Source: Dehalococcoidia bacterium (GTDB taxonomy: Bacteria; Chloroflexota; Dehalococcoidia; GIF9; AB-539-J10). Taken from it: a DNA stretch of 51,750 nucleotides. Of the stretch, positions 9,300-17,450 are shown in pieces. Position 1 is the first letter of the stretch. Each line of letters starts with the position of its first letter. A model generated the notes under the pieces. That model was not told the DNA's origin. It worked only from the letters and a program-made list of their open reading frames with translations, and ran no database searches. Position numbers and translations under genes: made by a program. The stretch covers positions 1-51,750 of the forward strand of contig JAUWQY010000009.1 in the NCBI GenBank assembly GCA_030610855.1. The letters run 5' to 3'.

Positions 9300-9929
9300 T
9301 CAGCCAAGGTCATCGCGCTTGGCTTCCGGATTCCTCGGCCCTAAGCATACCGTCAAATCTCCTCGGGTTCTCTCTATGATACCTCGTATGTTGTCGGTGG
9401 TTCGCCTCAAGCCATGAGCGAGCAACTCCGGAAAGTCCATGGCCATCAATACTCTGTACATTTCCTCCATTATGCTCAGTAAGTCCTCGCAACGCGAGAA
9501 GTCGCCACGCCTGAGGCTATCCAATACATACCTCCGCAGCTCCCCTACGGACTCTCCCAAGCCATCGAGGTAGGCGGCATTGCTTACATCCAGTGCTCTT
9601 GGCTTCGGCAAGTCTTCGCCGGCAATCAAGGCTAAGGTGATGTATCCTTCAGCTAGCTCCTTCTGAGCATCGTGAACGAAACCTGAATGAAGTAGCCTGC
9701 CATGTCCAGCCAGGTCGAGGTTTAGCTCACGAACTAATTGATGCGCTGAATCGAGGAGTTGTTTTGCCCTGTTGCGCTCCTGACGGTGGAGGGCGCGTAT
9801 GGCATCAGCGCTGTAGCGGATTACCTGACGGCAACTACGCAAGGCTTTCTCTCGCGCCTCATCCTCAGCTGCAAAGTAGGGGCGAAGCTCCGCAGCGATA
9901 ATTCCCAACTCTTCTACTGGTTTTGACAT
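9300..9929 (-). CDS. Translin-family protein
   Basis: This 209-residue, mostly helical protein has the features of translin: a helical N-terminal half, the segment GYITLALIAGEDLP, then GELRRYVLDSLRRGD and the closing helix GLRRTTDNIRGIIERTRGDL. Translins bind single-stranded nucleic acid, and the eukaryotic translin-TRAX complex is an RNase (C3PO). Prokaryotic members exist mainly in archaea and some Chloroflexota, and their role is not established. I do not see clear TRAX-type catalytic acidic residues, so a binding rather than a nuclease role is more likely. The first 16 nt overlap the end of the thiamine synthase gene, so the two are probably translated together. The family call is by pattern recognition. 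Confidence 0.75.
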   Translation of the reverse strand: MSKPVEELGIIAAELRPYFAAEDEAREKALRSCRQVIRYSADAIRALHRQERNRAKQLLDSAHQLVRELNLDLAGHGRLLHSGFVHDAQKELAEGYITLALIAGEDLPKPRALDVSNAAYLDGLGESVGELRRYVLDSLRRGDFSRCEDLLSIMEEMYRVLMAMDFPELLAHGLRRTTDNIRGIIERTRGDLTVCLGPRNPEAKRDDLG

Positions 9930-11014
9930 TCGCTTTCCGCCAGGTCCATTTCAGCGACCAATTTCTGCACCGCTCCCCTGATATCTTCCTCGCCCAGGAC
10001 GGCGCTGATCACAGCTACAACATCGGCTCCGGCAGCCACGACTTCGCCGATGTTACTCTGGTTTATGCCGCCGATAGCCACCAGAGGAGTAGATACTGTT
10101 CGTTTGATCTCTTTCAGCATATCTACTCCTACCACGGTGACTTCCTTTTTCGTTGTCGTGGGAAATATGGAGCCTAGTGCAATGTAGTCTGCCCCCTCAT
10201 TTCGGGCTTTTGTTGCCTGAGACAACGTAGTGACCGAGCAGCCAACTATTTTGTCTATGGGCAGTTCTCTGCGGATTACCGCCAGGGGCAGGTCCCCCTG
10301 ACCAACGTGAAGTCCATCGGCATCAACAGCCATAGCCAGGTCGAGGTAATCATTGACTATGAATAGAACATCAGCTCGACAGCAGAGCTCCTTGAGCCTT
10401 TGCGCTATAAGCAGCAGTTCTCCCCTTTTGCCTTGCTTGTCGCGAAGTTGAATCATCCTGGCACCACCCTCAATAATGTGCCTGCCGATTTCCAGTTCAT
10501 CTCTGTCGGCCAGGAATTGCCTATCCAGAATGACGTAAAGCCCGAGCATCCTCTCTATCTTGTCCCGGCGTGATATTCGGGAAACCAGATCCCGCTCAAA
10601 GGTATAAAGGGCAAACCTCGCCTGCTCAAATCTGCTCGAAGTCAGCGTTGAACTCAGCTCCGGCAACTTGGCAAGCTCCTCTATCACGCGGAGAGCCTCT
10701 TCTGCCCTTTTGGCGTTGGCTGTAACCAGGTCCGTCAAGCCCGGCAGCGAAGCTGTTCCCATATTTGGTTTTCCCTCCCTTGAAGGGAGAGACACAGAGT
10801 GAGGGTGGCCGATATCGTGTTCGGAATCTCGCTGAGATAAGAGCCCTATGCGCAGTGATTTGGTCTCCCGGGCTAGATCATGACGGAGGGTCCTTAACCG
10901 CCGGCTCAGCTCCACATCATTGAGAAGAAAACGAGCGACATCTTCCAGAACCCGCAAGCCTTCACTGGAGCGGTTTAGATTGGCATCAATCATACGCAGC
11001 GGTTGGAGAGGCAC
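9914..11014 (-). CDS. thiE: ThiD2-ThiE fusion: HMP-phosphate kinase domain plus thiamine phosphate synthase
   Basis: The C-terminal 200 residues are thiamine phosphate synthase, a TIM barrel joining HMP-diphosphate and thiazole phosphate. Motifs are IQLRDKQGKRGELL, VNDYLDLAMAVDADGLHVGQ, the GCSV loop, GSIFPTTTKK and the phosphate loop VAIGGI. The N-terminal 120 residues (DANLNRSSEGLRVLEDVARF, then ANAKRAEEALRVIEE) match ThiD2, a domain reported to phosphorylate HMP-phosphate, so the fusion would carry two consecutive steps. Between RDSEHDIG and ANAKRAEEAL there is an insertion of roughly ten residues whose DNA contains the palindrome CTCCCTTGAAGGGAG (10775-10789). The GTG start at 11014 has GAAGGA about 9 nt upstream; the gene overlaps the preceding FmdB-like gene by 29 nt. 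Confidence 0.88.
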   Translation of the reverse strand: MPLQPLRMIDANLNRSSEGLRVLEDVARFLLNDVELSRRLRTLRHDLARETKSLRIGLLSQRDSEHDIGHPHSVSLPSREGKPNMGTASLPGLTDLVTANAKRAEEALRVIEELAKLPELSSTLTSSRFEQARFALYTFERDLVSRISRRDKIERMLGLYVILDRQFLADRDELEIGRHIIEGGARMIQLRDKQGKRGELLLIAQRLKELCCRADVLFIVNDYLDLAMAVDADGLHVGQGDLPLAVIRRELPIDKIVGCSVTTLSQATKARNEGADYIALGSIFPTTTKKEVTVVGVDMLKEIKRTVSTPLVAIGGINQSNIGEVVAAGADVVAVISAVLGEEDIRGAVQKLVAEMDLAESECQNQ

Positions 11015-11360
11015 TTCCTATGTCCTTCAGCGGCGCAGGCAATACACCTTCCCTGGCTGCTTGTATCTGTTCCTGAATCTGAGATGGTAGCTCCTGTCCC
11101 ATGTCCCGGAACTTCTTTTCTGCCCAGCGACCGATATTACGAGGGTCTTTGTAATAACCCTCGCCGGGGTGCATTGTAGGCTCGCCGCTCTCCTCCCATA
11201 CCGTCTGCAACGACTTATGGTAGGCAAAGCTGGAAAGGGCACGTGATAAGTTAGTATTGCCACAAAGCGAGCATTCCGTCGCAAAGGGAGCAGAAACATC
11301 CCTTACCAGAAAACTTAGTCTCCTCTTGCAGTTCTGACAGACAAATTCGTAAATGGGCAT
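10986..11360 (-). CDS. FmdB-family zinc ribbon protein (second of two paralogues)
   Basis: This is a small protein with an N-terminal FmdB-type zinc ribbon: MPIYEFVCQNC, then a second CxxC in ECSLCGNTNL. The remainder is a charged helical tail with no recognised domain. The ATG at 11360 is preferred to the one three codons upstream because MPIYEF is the family N-terminus and GAGGATG precedes it by 6 nt. It is 15 nt from its upstream paralogue and overlaps thiE, which suggests one transcript through to the translin gene. The function of FmdB-type proteins is not known beyond presumed zinc binding and a proposed regulatory role. Confidence 0.75.
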   Translation of the reverse strand: MPIYEFVCQNCKRRLSFLVRDVSAPFATECSLCGNTNLSRALSSFAYHKSLQTVWEESGEPTMHPGEGYYKDPRNIGRWAEKKFRDMGQELPSQIQEQIQAAREGVLPAPLKDIGSASPTAAYD

Positions 11361-11375
11361 GGGACACATCCTCGT

Positions 11376-11759
11376 TCAAAGGCTCTCAGACTTGGTTGCC
11401 CCCTGTCCGAAGCTCTCTTTCTTCTTTTGCTCTATCTGGTCAGCGGGCCATTCACCCCTTTCCATTCTCTCAGTTATTTCCTCATATTCCGGAGGGGATT
11501 TCTCACCGCTACTCATTCTTCTGTTCCACTCGGCTAGCGCTCGAGGGTCATTGCGCATCATGCCGTCGGTCAACTGATGGTCAGAAAGTATGTCTTCATA
11601 AACATCCCTGTGTGTCTTCTGTACAGAAAAAGTGGAGAATATCCGCTTGAGCTCGCTGTTGTCACAGCGAGGACAAGGTGGTGGAGGTGCAGAGAATCCC
11701 GGCCGATATGAGCTCACAATTCGACAACAGGAATCGCACCAATATTCGTAAACAGGCAT
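11376..11759 (-). CDS. FmdB-family zinc ribbon protein (first of two paralogues)
   Basis: This 127-residue paralogue of the next gene downstream starts MPVYEYWCDSC and has the second cysteine pair in CPRCDNSELKR, giving a zinc ribbon in the first 50 residues. The tail (DPRALAEWNRRMSSGEK and acidic helices) parallels the sister protein, which has DPRNIGRWAEKK at the same place, so the pair arose by tandem duplication of the whole gene. An upstream in-frame ATG at 11837 would add 26 residues unlike the family and is rejected. The function is unknown. Confidence 0.72.
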   Translation of the reverse strand: MPVYEYWCDSCCRIVSSYRPGFSAPPPPCPRCDNSELKRIFSTFSVQKTHRDVYEDILSDHQLTDGMMRNDPRALAEWNRRMSSGEKSPPEYEEITERMERGEWPADQIEQKKKESFGQGATKSESL

Positions 11760-11951
11760 TTTGCCTCGGCAGGGAGATTCTAGCATAGTTACGCACCTCA
11801 CCCAAACCATGCTGGAAAAACACAACCATTCTTCCATTTCGTTTGTCTTTGCAAGAAGCCCGGGTGGATGGGGGCTGGCACCGGCAGTTGTGGACGGGTC
11901 CTACGTCCTCACTCTCTGCCTGTGAAGAGGTTACGAGACACGCAGATTTGG

Positions 11952-13145
11952 TTAGGGATAGCCCAATTCTTTCCCCAATACAGCCACTGCCGACACCTGA
12001 GGAGGTCCCCCAAAGGTCTGTGATATGCCGAGCCTGACATCCCTCAGTTGACGCTCGGGCGATTCAGCTTTGCCCTGGAGTTGTTTGTAGACTTCGTAAG
12101 TCATCCTGAGACCGCTAGCGCCTACGGGGTGACCGAAGCATTTCAGTCCACCATCGCTATTTACGGGCAAGCCGCCGCCAAGCTCAAAGAAGCCAGAATC
12201 GATGTCCTCCCTGGCTCTGCCCTCCGGGCTAAAGCCAAGGAGCTCGTAGAGAAGCAACTCTGTGCTGGTAAAGCAATCGTGAACCTCGGCGAGGTCAATT
12301 TGCTTGCGGGGATTCTTTACTCCAGCTTGCTCGTACGCTTGTCGGGACGCGTTCATGACCTCCTCAAAGTGGAGCCAATCGAACCCCGGGCGATTCTGGG
12401 GAAGCAGAGCAGCATGAGCCGCGCCTATGCCTTTTATGTAGACGGGATCATCCCTGTATTTCCTGGCCTGGTTGGCGGGAACCAGGATGGCTGCGGCGCT
12501 GCCATCGCTATTGCCGCAGCAATCAAAGAGACCTAGGGGCCAGGCTATGATGGGAGCGTTCAGCACCTGTTCCAGGGTTATCCGGTTGCGGAAATGAGAC
12601 TTGGGGCAAAGGCTACCATTGTAATGGTTCTTAACCGCAATCTTGGCAATGGCGCGTTTGCCTTCTTCAGGGCTCAGTCCGTATGTGTGGAAATACCGAG
12701 TGGCAATCATGCCGAATGAGCCTGGGGCAGTGCGGCGAGCCTCCAGCACTGTGCTCATGCCTCGGCCAGTTCCCAGGCCAGGAAAGCCAGTATCCTTGAG
12801 TTTCTCCACACCCAGTGCCAGAACTAAGTCGTACATGCCGCAGGCGATACCAAAGCAGGCGTTTCTCAAAGCCTCATGTCCGGTGATGCACCAGTTTTCC
12901 ACTCTGGTCATGGGTATACCGTGCAATTTCAAGGGTCCTGCTAGATGGGTGCAGCCGATGCCGACCACTGGTTGGGTGACGCTCCCATACCAGCAAGCCT
13001 GGATATCCCCGGGGTCGATCCCTGCATCTTCGTAGGTCTCGTAGGCAGCCTCTATCACCAGGTCATCAAGGCCAGCGTCCCATCTCTCGCCAAATCTAGT
13101 GCAGCCCATGCCGACAATGGCAACTTTGTCCTTTATGCTCTCCAT
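11952..13145 (-). CDS. SCP2-type thiolase family protein
   Basis: This 397-residue thiolase-fold protein is of the SCP-x/SCP2 class, which cleaves or forms 3-ketoacyl-CoA. The candidate nucleophilic cysteine is in VENWCITGHEALRNA near residue 85. The later motifs EVHDCFT and CFGHPVGASG supply the catalytic His region. The C-terminal loop reads SQTFGGPPQVSAV instead of the GGxGG of classical thiolases, as expected for this class. It is last in a minus-strand set behind an HMG-CoA-synthase-like/DUF35 protein and a crotonase. Archaeal thiolase, HMGCS and DUF35 proteins form one complex, so physical association here is a reasonable inference. The substrate is unknown. Confidence 0.85.
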   Translation of the reverse strand: MESIKDKVAIVGMGCTRFGERWDAGLDDLVIEAAYETYEDAGIDPGDIQACWYGSVTQPVVGIGCTHLAGPLKLHGIPMTRVENWCITGHEALRNACFGIACGMYDLVLALGVEKLKDTGFPGLGTGRGMSTVLEARRTAPGSFGMIATRYFHTYGLSPEEGKRAIAKIAVKNHYNGSLCPKSHFRNRITLEQVLNAPIIAWPLGLFDCCGNSDGSAAAILVPANQARKYRDDPVYIKGIGAAHAALLPQNRPGFDWLHFEEVMNASRQAYEQAGVKNPRKQIDLAEVHDCFTSTELLLYELLGFSPEGRAREDIDSGFFELGGGLPVNSDGGLKCFGHPVGASGLRMTYEVYKQLQGKAESPERQLRDVRLGISQTFGGPPQVSAVAVLGKELGYP

Positions 13146-13171
13146 TTGCCTATCCTTCCGCGGTCAATGGT

Positions 13172-14029
13172 TCACAACTCTTCCTTCTCTTTCCCTTCAT
13201 AGACCCCGGGAAAAGCTTCCTTCCTCCTGAATCTTTGCCACTCAGGCTTTTCTTTCTGCCAGAATGCATTCTTCCAGTGCTCGGCTTCCTCCGAGGCGTA
13301 GTATTTCCAGAGATACTGTGATGAAAGTGCCTCTATGCCCCGCATATAGGTAGTGGCAGCGTTAAAGCATGCTTTGATACCAGCTATAGCCCCCGGGCTT
13401 TTTTCCAATATTTCGTCGCACCATCTATCCACCTCTTCTTCCAGTCTATCTGCCGGTACTACCTTGTTCACCAACCCCATCTCCAAGGCTTCTTTGGCAG
13501 TATATCTGCGGCAGAGATACCACATTTCCCTGGCTTTCTTCTCTCCTACCACCATCATGAGATCAACGACGCCGAGACCCGGGTCGAAACTTCCCACTAA
13601 GGGGCCAACCTGCCCAAATACCGCGTTTTCTGAAGCAATGGAGAGGTCACACATCTGTTGGTAGACTTGCCCCCCTCCTATGGCATAACCGTTCACTGCC
13701 GCGATAACTGGCTTGGGCATCTCTCGTATCAGGGTTTTGACCCTCAAATCCTTTTCCAGCATCCCCTTTCGATAGCCGGCTTTCGCTTCCCTGGCATCGC
13801 CGCCAGTACAGAACGCCTTGTCGCCAGCGCCAGTAAACACCACTACGCCTACAGTATCATCACTTGCCGCATCCTCAAGAGCTTCGACTAACTCCTCTTG
13901 GGTAGAGGTAGTGAATGCATTATATGCCTCAGGTCTATTTAGGGTCACCCTGGCTACCCCAGGCCTCTTTTCATAGATGATATCTTTGAGCTCAAATCCC
14001 GGCACGTTTTGCCATCTTTTTTCTTCCAT
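13172..14029 (-). CDS. Crotonase-superfamily enzyme resembling MenB / BadI
   Basis: This 285-residue crotonase-fold enzyme has the CoA/oxyanion segments FCTGGDAREAKAGY and AAVNGYAIGGG. The stretch VGSFDPGLGVVDL, followed by REMWYLCRRYTAKEALEMGLVN, is characteristic of dihydroxynaphthoyl-CoA synthase (MenB) and of the related ring-opening 2-ketocyclohexanecarboxyl-CoA hydrolase (BadI), rather than of ordinary enoyl-CoA hydratase. No other menaquinone genes are present and the neighbours are acyl-CoA catabolic genes, so a ring hydrolase in degradation of an alicyclic or aromatic acid is the better guess, though menaquinone synthesis cannot be excluded. It lies 26 nt from the thiolase and 24 nt from the HMGCS-like gene. 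Confidence 0.82.
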   Translation of the reverse strand: MEEKRWQNVPGFELKDIIYEKRPGVARVTLNRPEAYNAFTTSTQEELVEALEDAASDDTVGVVVFTGAGDKAFCTGGDAREAKAGYRKGMLEKDLRVKTLIREMPKPVIAAVNGYAIGGGQVYQQMCDLSIASENAVFGQVGPLVGSFDPGLGVVDLMMVVGEKKAREMWYLCRRYTAKEALEMGLVNKVVPADRLEEEVDRWCDEILEKSPGAIAGIKACFNAATTYMRGIEALSSQYLWKYYASEEAEHWKNAFWQKEKPEWQRFRRKEAFPGVYEGKEKEEL

Positions 14030-14053
14030 TGTTCATCCTCTCATTGTGATATT

Positions 14054-15481
14054 TCACCTGATAGGTCGGCTTTTCCAGAAATAATTATACATGCCCGCAC
14101 CTTCATATAACCTCCTGAAGGTCATCTCCACCGGCATGTCCACCTTCACCTCATTCGGGGCACAATCTGTCATCAGGAGATACGCTCTCGCATTCCGGAA
14201 GTCAAACTCCACCCCTATCTGTGGCACTGTGGGATCATCACTTCTCCCAGCTAGGTTATCCAGGGTATAAGTGAATACCCTGGCTTTCTTGTCCGAGAGC
14301 CTGACCTCCTCAAAATCGTCCTTGCTTCGGCAGTTGTAGCAAACCCTTTCTACAGGGAAAGTAACGGTGCCGCAATTGTTGCACTTGCTACCGTGCATGC
14401 GTATAGCCCAGTTGCGCTCCCTCCAGCTAGTCGTCGCTGCCGGAAAGAGCCTGAAAGGCTCACCAGGTTGAGGCTCTAGCAATCCCCTGTAGCTAAGATA
14501 TCTTGCATAATCAGAAAGCGGTCTCCTGGAGTTCAGGTATCCATTGACGCCTCTCCCGTCCCTTCTGCTCTCTTCAATTTTCTCCGTCACTCTGAGCAAG
14601 AAGGCGTCGCAGCCGCTACCATAGCTGGCCACCAGGATTTTGTCGCCGGCCTTAGCTTGTTCCAAAACAGCCACAAGCATGAGCAAAGCATGAGCACAGC
14701 CGGTAATGCCTACATTGTCGATAAGCAAATCCTGAAGCTGCGTCTTAACATCAAGCCCCAGGCGGCGCGCCAGCCCTTGCTGCGCCCTTGCCGTGGGAGC
14801 ATAAAGCACAGCTTTGGTTATATCCTGGATGGAGAGAGCCTGCTTTCGCATCAAGGCTGACACCGCTCTCTCCATGTTCTCCGTATAGCCGTGCTCTATG
14901 ATGAAGCGATCTTCCCAGGACTGGACATAGATATCTTTATCCAGTCTCCACACATCGTAGAGTTCGTTGGACAGGGAATAACTGCCCTCCACCATGACAG
15001 CAGATTTGGCAGTATTTCCGATTAGCAAAGCTGCTGCAGCATCACCGAAGGTCTGTTCATAGTTTGATCGGGGATAACCTATACGGCAATCAGAGGCGGT
15101 TACTAAGACCTGGCTGGCAGAGCCACTGGCTACGGCATCCAATGCCGCTCTGAACGCCGCCGTTGCTGCCCTCAAGCTATTGCCGAAGTCAGCCGTGATG
15201 ATCTCGGTTCTTAAGTCGGCAGCCGTGGCGACCAAAGTAGAGCATTCCTTCTCCTTATAAGGTGATGTAGTGGAGGCGAAGTACAGGGCATCTACCTTCT
15301 CTCGTTCCAGGCCAGCCAGGCAGTCGATGGCAGCCTCACTTGCCATAGTGACAGTGTCTTCGTCGTTGTTGGCCACACTTCTCTCACCTCCGATTGAGGC
15401 ACTTCCCCAAGCCCCTGCGATAGTATCACGGGCAAGCCGCCATAATGGTATATAGGCACCATACGAAATAATGCCAGCCAT
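14054..15481 (-). CDS. HMG-CoA-synthase-like protein fused to a C-terminal DUF35 zinc-ribbon/OB domain
   Basis: Residues 1 to about 330 have the thiolase-superfamily fold of prokaryotic HMG-CoA synthases (start MAGIISYGAYIPLWRL; FGDAAAALLIGN in the middle). Residues from about 355 form a DUF35 module with a CxxC...CxxC ribbon (SKCNNCGTVTFP, CYNC) and an OB fold. Where HMG-CoA synthases have the nucleophilic Cys (for example in ACKAGTA), this protein reads NSLRAATA, with no Cys. The segment that should bear the catalytic His reads YAPTARAQQ. It may therefore be a structural partner, or catalyse another acyl transfer. The DUF35 domain probably bridges it to the SCP2-type thiolase encoded two genes downstream. 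It is first in its operon. Confidence 0.8.
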   Translation of the reverse strand: MAGIISYGAYIPLWRLARDTIAGAWGSASIGGERSVANNDEDTVTMASEAAIDCLAGLEREKVDALYFASTTSPYKEKECSTLVATAADLRTEIITADFGNSLRAATAAFRAALDAVASGSASQVLVTASDCRIGYPRSNYEQTFGDAAAALLIGNTAKSAVMVEGSYSLSNELYDVWRLDKDIYVQSWEDRFIIEHGYTENMERAVSALMRKQALSIQDITKAVLYAPTARAQQGLARRLGLDVKTQLQDLLIDNVGITGCAHALLMLVAVLEQAKAGDKILVASYGSGCDAFLLRVTEKIEESRRDGRGVNGYLNSRRPLSDYARYLSYRGLLEPQPGEPFRLFPAATTSWRERNWAIRMHGSKCNNCGTVTFPVERVCYNCRSKDDFEEVRLSDKKARVFTYTLDNLAGRSDDPTVPQIGVEFDFRNARAYLLMTDCAPNEVKVDMPVEMTFRRLYEGAGMYNYFWKSRPIR

Positions 15482-15545
15482 GAACTGAATCCTCCCTTAT
15501 CATTGGGGAAGTCCGCTTCCCATCTTCCTGCTAGGCTCTCGGCCA

Positions 15546-15578
15546 TGGCTGTCATCTGATACTACCAGATGACAGCCA
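15546..15578. promoter_or_regulatory. Perfect 13-bp inverted repeat upstream of the thiolase/HMGCS-like operon
   Basis: TGGCTGTCATCTG and CAGATGACAGCCA are exact reverse complements separated by seven bases. The palindrome lies 65 nt ahead of the operon start codon and about 30 nt downstream of the candidate -10 box, which is where a repressor would sit. No T-run follows on either strand, so an intrinsic terminator is less likely than an operator or a leader hairpin. Confidence 0.5.
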
Positions 15579-15606
15579 CTCCTTTGGTATGCGTCGATCT
15601 CCGTAT

Positions 15607-15636
15607 AGACTATGTCCCTCGCCGTGCGGCTGTCAA
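15607..15636 (-). promoter_or_regulatory. Candidate sigma-70 promoter for the thiolase/HMGCS-like operon
   Basis: On the minus strand a consensus TTGACA (15636-15631) is followed after 18 nt by TAGTCT (15612-15607), which matches TATAAT only at its ends. The position, ahead of the palindrome and the first gene, supports it. Confidence 0.4.
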
Positions 15637-15757
15637 GGGTAAAGCTTTGTGGCATCGCCTCATTCCTCGCGCAAAGCTCTCCCGTCCAAAGTAGATTTGA
15701 CCGGCAACCGGCCGGAGCCTCCGGGAGTTTCCTGACACTAACTCGAGTTTGTAGCGG

Positions 15758-16453
15758 CTACTCCAGAGACAGTATCCGGTTGCAACTACTACACTGGATT
15801 ATATTACCAGCTTTAGCTTTCTGCCATTGACTCGTAGGTATGGTGATGTGGCATCCCTGGCATCTTCCCCGCTCTACTTTGACCACAGCCAGTTCTTTGG
15901 TCAGCCTGATTCGTTCATAAAGGTCGAGGACCTCGGAGTCGATTTGGTTGGCCAGCCCAGCACGGGTCTCCCCAAGCCTGCCAAGCACAGTTTCAACTTC
16001 GCTTTTCCTTAGCCCCAGGGTTTCTTGCCTCTGTTGCCACTCTTCCTTCAATCGCCCGAACTCTTCTGCGCCGGCATTTACTCTGGCTTCTATCGCCTCG
16101 GCCTGGCTCATTAACCCTAATAAAGGATCTTCTTTCCGGCTAATCTGGCTCCTAAGCATCACGGCTTCTTTTTCGAGGTTAACCAATTCCTTAGGATTCT
16201 TGGTTGTGCCACCGTAAAGCCTGCTACTAGTCTGCCTGGCTTTCTCTTGAAGATCTTCCAGTTCCCATTCTGACGTCTTTTGCTTTGTCCTTAGGTCTGC
16301 GAGTTGTTCTTCTTCTGAGGAGAGCCTGGATTCGGCGGCAACAAGGGCCTTATTATCGCTCAACCGGTTCTTAGTCTCATCTAGCTCTTGCTGCTTCCTT
16401 TGAAGCTCCAGGTCAATCTGCTGAAGCTTATGAAGTTGTTCTGGCAAACTCAT
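15758..16453 (-). CDS. Coiled-coil protein with C-terminal C4-type zinc ribbon
   Basis: Most of the 231 residues form a long antiparallel coiled coil (LHKLQQIDLELQRKQQEL and several later heptad-rich stretches). A C-terminal C4 zinc ribbon follows: CQGCHITIPTSQW, then CSSCNRIL. This is the widespread DUF164-type family, sometimes described as a putative nucleic-acid-binding protein, without an agreed function. It lies 75 nt downstream of gmk on the same strand and may share its transcript. Confidence 0.82.
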   Translation of the reverse strand: MSLPEQLHKLQQIDLELQRKQQELDETKNRLSDNKALVAAESRLSSEEEQLADLRTKQKTSEWELEDLQEKARQTSSRLYGGTTKNPKELVNLEKEAVMLRSQISRKEDPLLGLMSQAEAIEARVNAGAEEFGRLKEEWQQRQETLGLRKSEVETVLGRLGETRAGLANQIDSEVLDLYERIRLTKELAVVKVERGRCQGCHITIPTSQWQKAKAGNIIQCSSCNRILSLE

Positions 16454-16528
16454 ATCAGCGATTATTGTAGAAGTGAAGTGGCAGTATTGTCAACGAAACC
16501 TCGGCACCTTCCTGTGGAAACCAGGAAG

Positions 16529-17200
16529 CTAAAGATCCACAATCCTGGGTTTCACGCGGCATTTCTCGGCGGCGATAATGGCATCAATCTGGAATACAAC
16601 ATCATCAAGCCTATCCTGGCGGCTTGTTATGGCATAATCGAAGAGCAGCAGGCTTTCTGCTTCCTCTTTAGCCGATTTCAACCTCAGAGCGAGATCCGTC
16701 GAAGACTCACTGAGTCGGTTCCTCAACCTCTTCTCCAGCTCTTCCATCGAAGGAGGCATGAGGAAAATGAATACTGCCTGGGGCAGGATTTTCTTGATAG
16801 TAGCAGCGCCCTGAACATCTACTTTCACTATTACATCGATCCCTTTGGATAGAGCCGAAGTGATTTCGTCTCTTGGCACGCCATAGTAGTTGCCATAGAC
16901 AGTGGCCCACTCCAGAAACCCATCTTCATCTAGTACTCGCTGAAACTTTTGCCGGGAAAGGAAGTGATAGTCCACTCCATTCTTCTCACAAGCACGCTCA
17001 GGACGCGTAGTAGCGGTAACTACATAGTGAAAGTGACGGCCTAACTCCCTCATTCTTGCGAGGATAGCATCCTTACCTACTCCCGAAGGCCCGGAAAGAA
17101 CGACTAGCAGGGGTTGAGACCCGTGGCTTCCTCTCCGCTTCGCCGGAAACTTCGACTCAAAGCCTGGGTCAGGCAGTGCACAGTTCAATTTCTTCCTCAC
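16529..17200 (-). CDS. gmk: Guanylate kinase
   Basis: Guanylate kinase phosphorylates GMP to GDP with ATP. The P-loop GPSGVGKD is at residues 37-44, the GMP-binding segment TATTRPER follows, and the lid/base region (FLEWATVYGNYYGVPRDEI) is intact. The N-terminus is about 25 residues longer than usual and overlaps the upstream remA gene by 32 nt. No better in-frame start lies closer to the P-loop, so the overlapping ATG is kept with some doubt. The remA-gmk order is common in Gram-positive and Chloroflexota genomes. Confidence 0.93.
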   Translation of the reverse strand: MRKKLNCALPDPGFESKFPAKRRGSHGSQPLLVVLSGPSGVGKDAILARMRELGRHFHYVVTATTRPERACEKNGVDYHFLSRQKFQRVLDEDGFLEWATVYGNYYGVPRDEITSALSKGIDVIVKVDVQGAATIKKILPQAVFIFLMPPSMEELEKRLRNRLSESSTDLALRLKSAKEEAESLLLFDYAITSRQDRLDDVVFQIDAIIAAEKCRVKPRIVDL

Positions 17201-17450
17201 ACGGCGCGCATGCAGTGGCCAGTCTATTAGCGATGGTCTCTGCGGTCACGTGAGCCAGTATTATGTGACCAGTGTCAAAGAGAATGGCAGTCTTGGCTTT
17301 TCTGCCGCGCGTGGCGTCAACCACAAGTCCGGTCTCTCTTGATTCTCGGAGGAGGCGCTTCGTCGGTTGCTGATCTACGGGAAGAAAAGCAATCACCCTA
17401 TTTACAGCGATGATACTGCCGAAACCTATGTGAACCAATTCTGTAGCCAT
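17169..17450 (-). CDS. remA: RemA/DUF370 family DNA-binding regulator
   Basis: This 93-residue protein starts with the family pattern ELVHIGFGSIIAVNRVIAF and continues with PTKRLLRESRETGLVVDATRGRKAKTAI. RemA proteins assemble into a ring- or histone-like DNA-binding scaffold; in Bacillus RemA activates matrix genes. Only the family and the gmk linkage can be seen here; the target genes are unknown. A GGAGG-type ribosome binding site lies just ahead of the ATG. Confidence 0.88.
   Translation of the reverse strand: MATELVHIGFGSIIAVNRVIAFLPVDQQPTKRLLRESRETGLVVDATRGRKAKTAILFDTGHIILAHVTAETIANRLATACAPCEEEIELCTA

Noticed and set aside
12048-12536. 162-codon plus-strand frame
   Set aside because: Antisense shadow of the SCP2-type thiolase, which has clear active-site motifs.
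15590-15757. Possible RNase P RNA or other structured RNA upstream of the acyl-CoA operon
   Set aside because: The region is too short and lacks the conserved RNase P start and P4 sequences; only a promoter and palindrome are supported.
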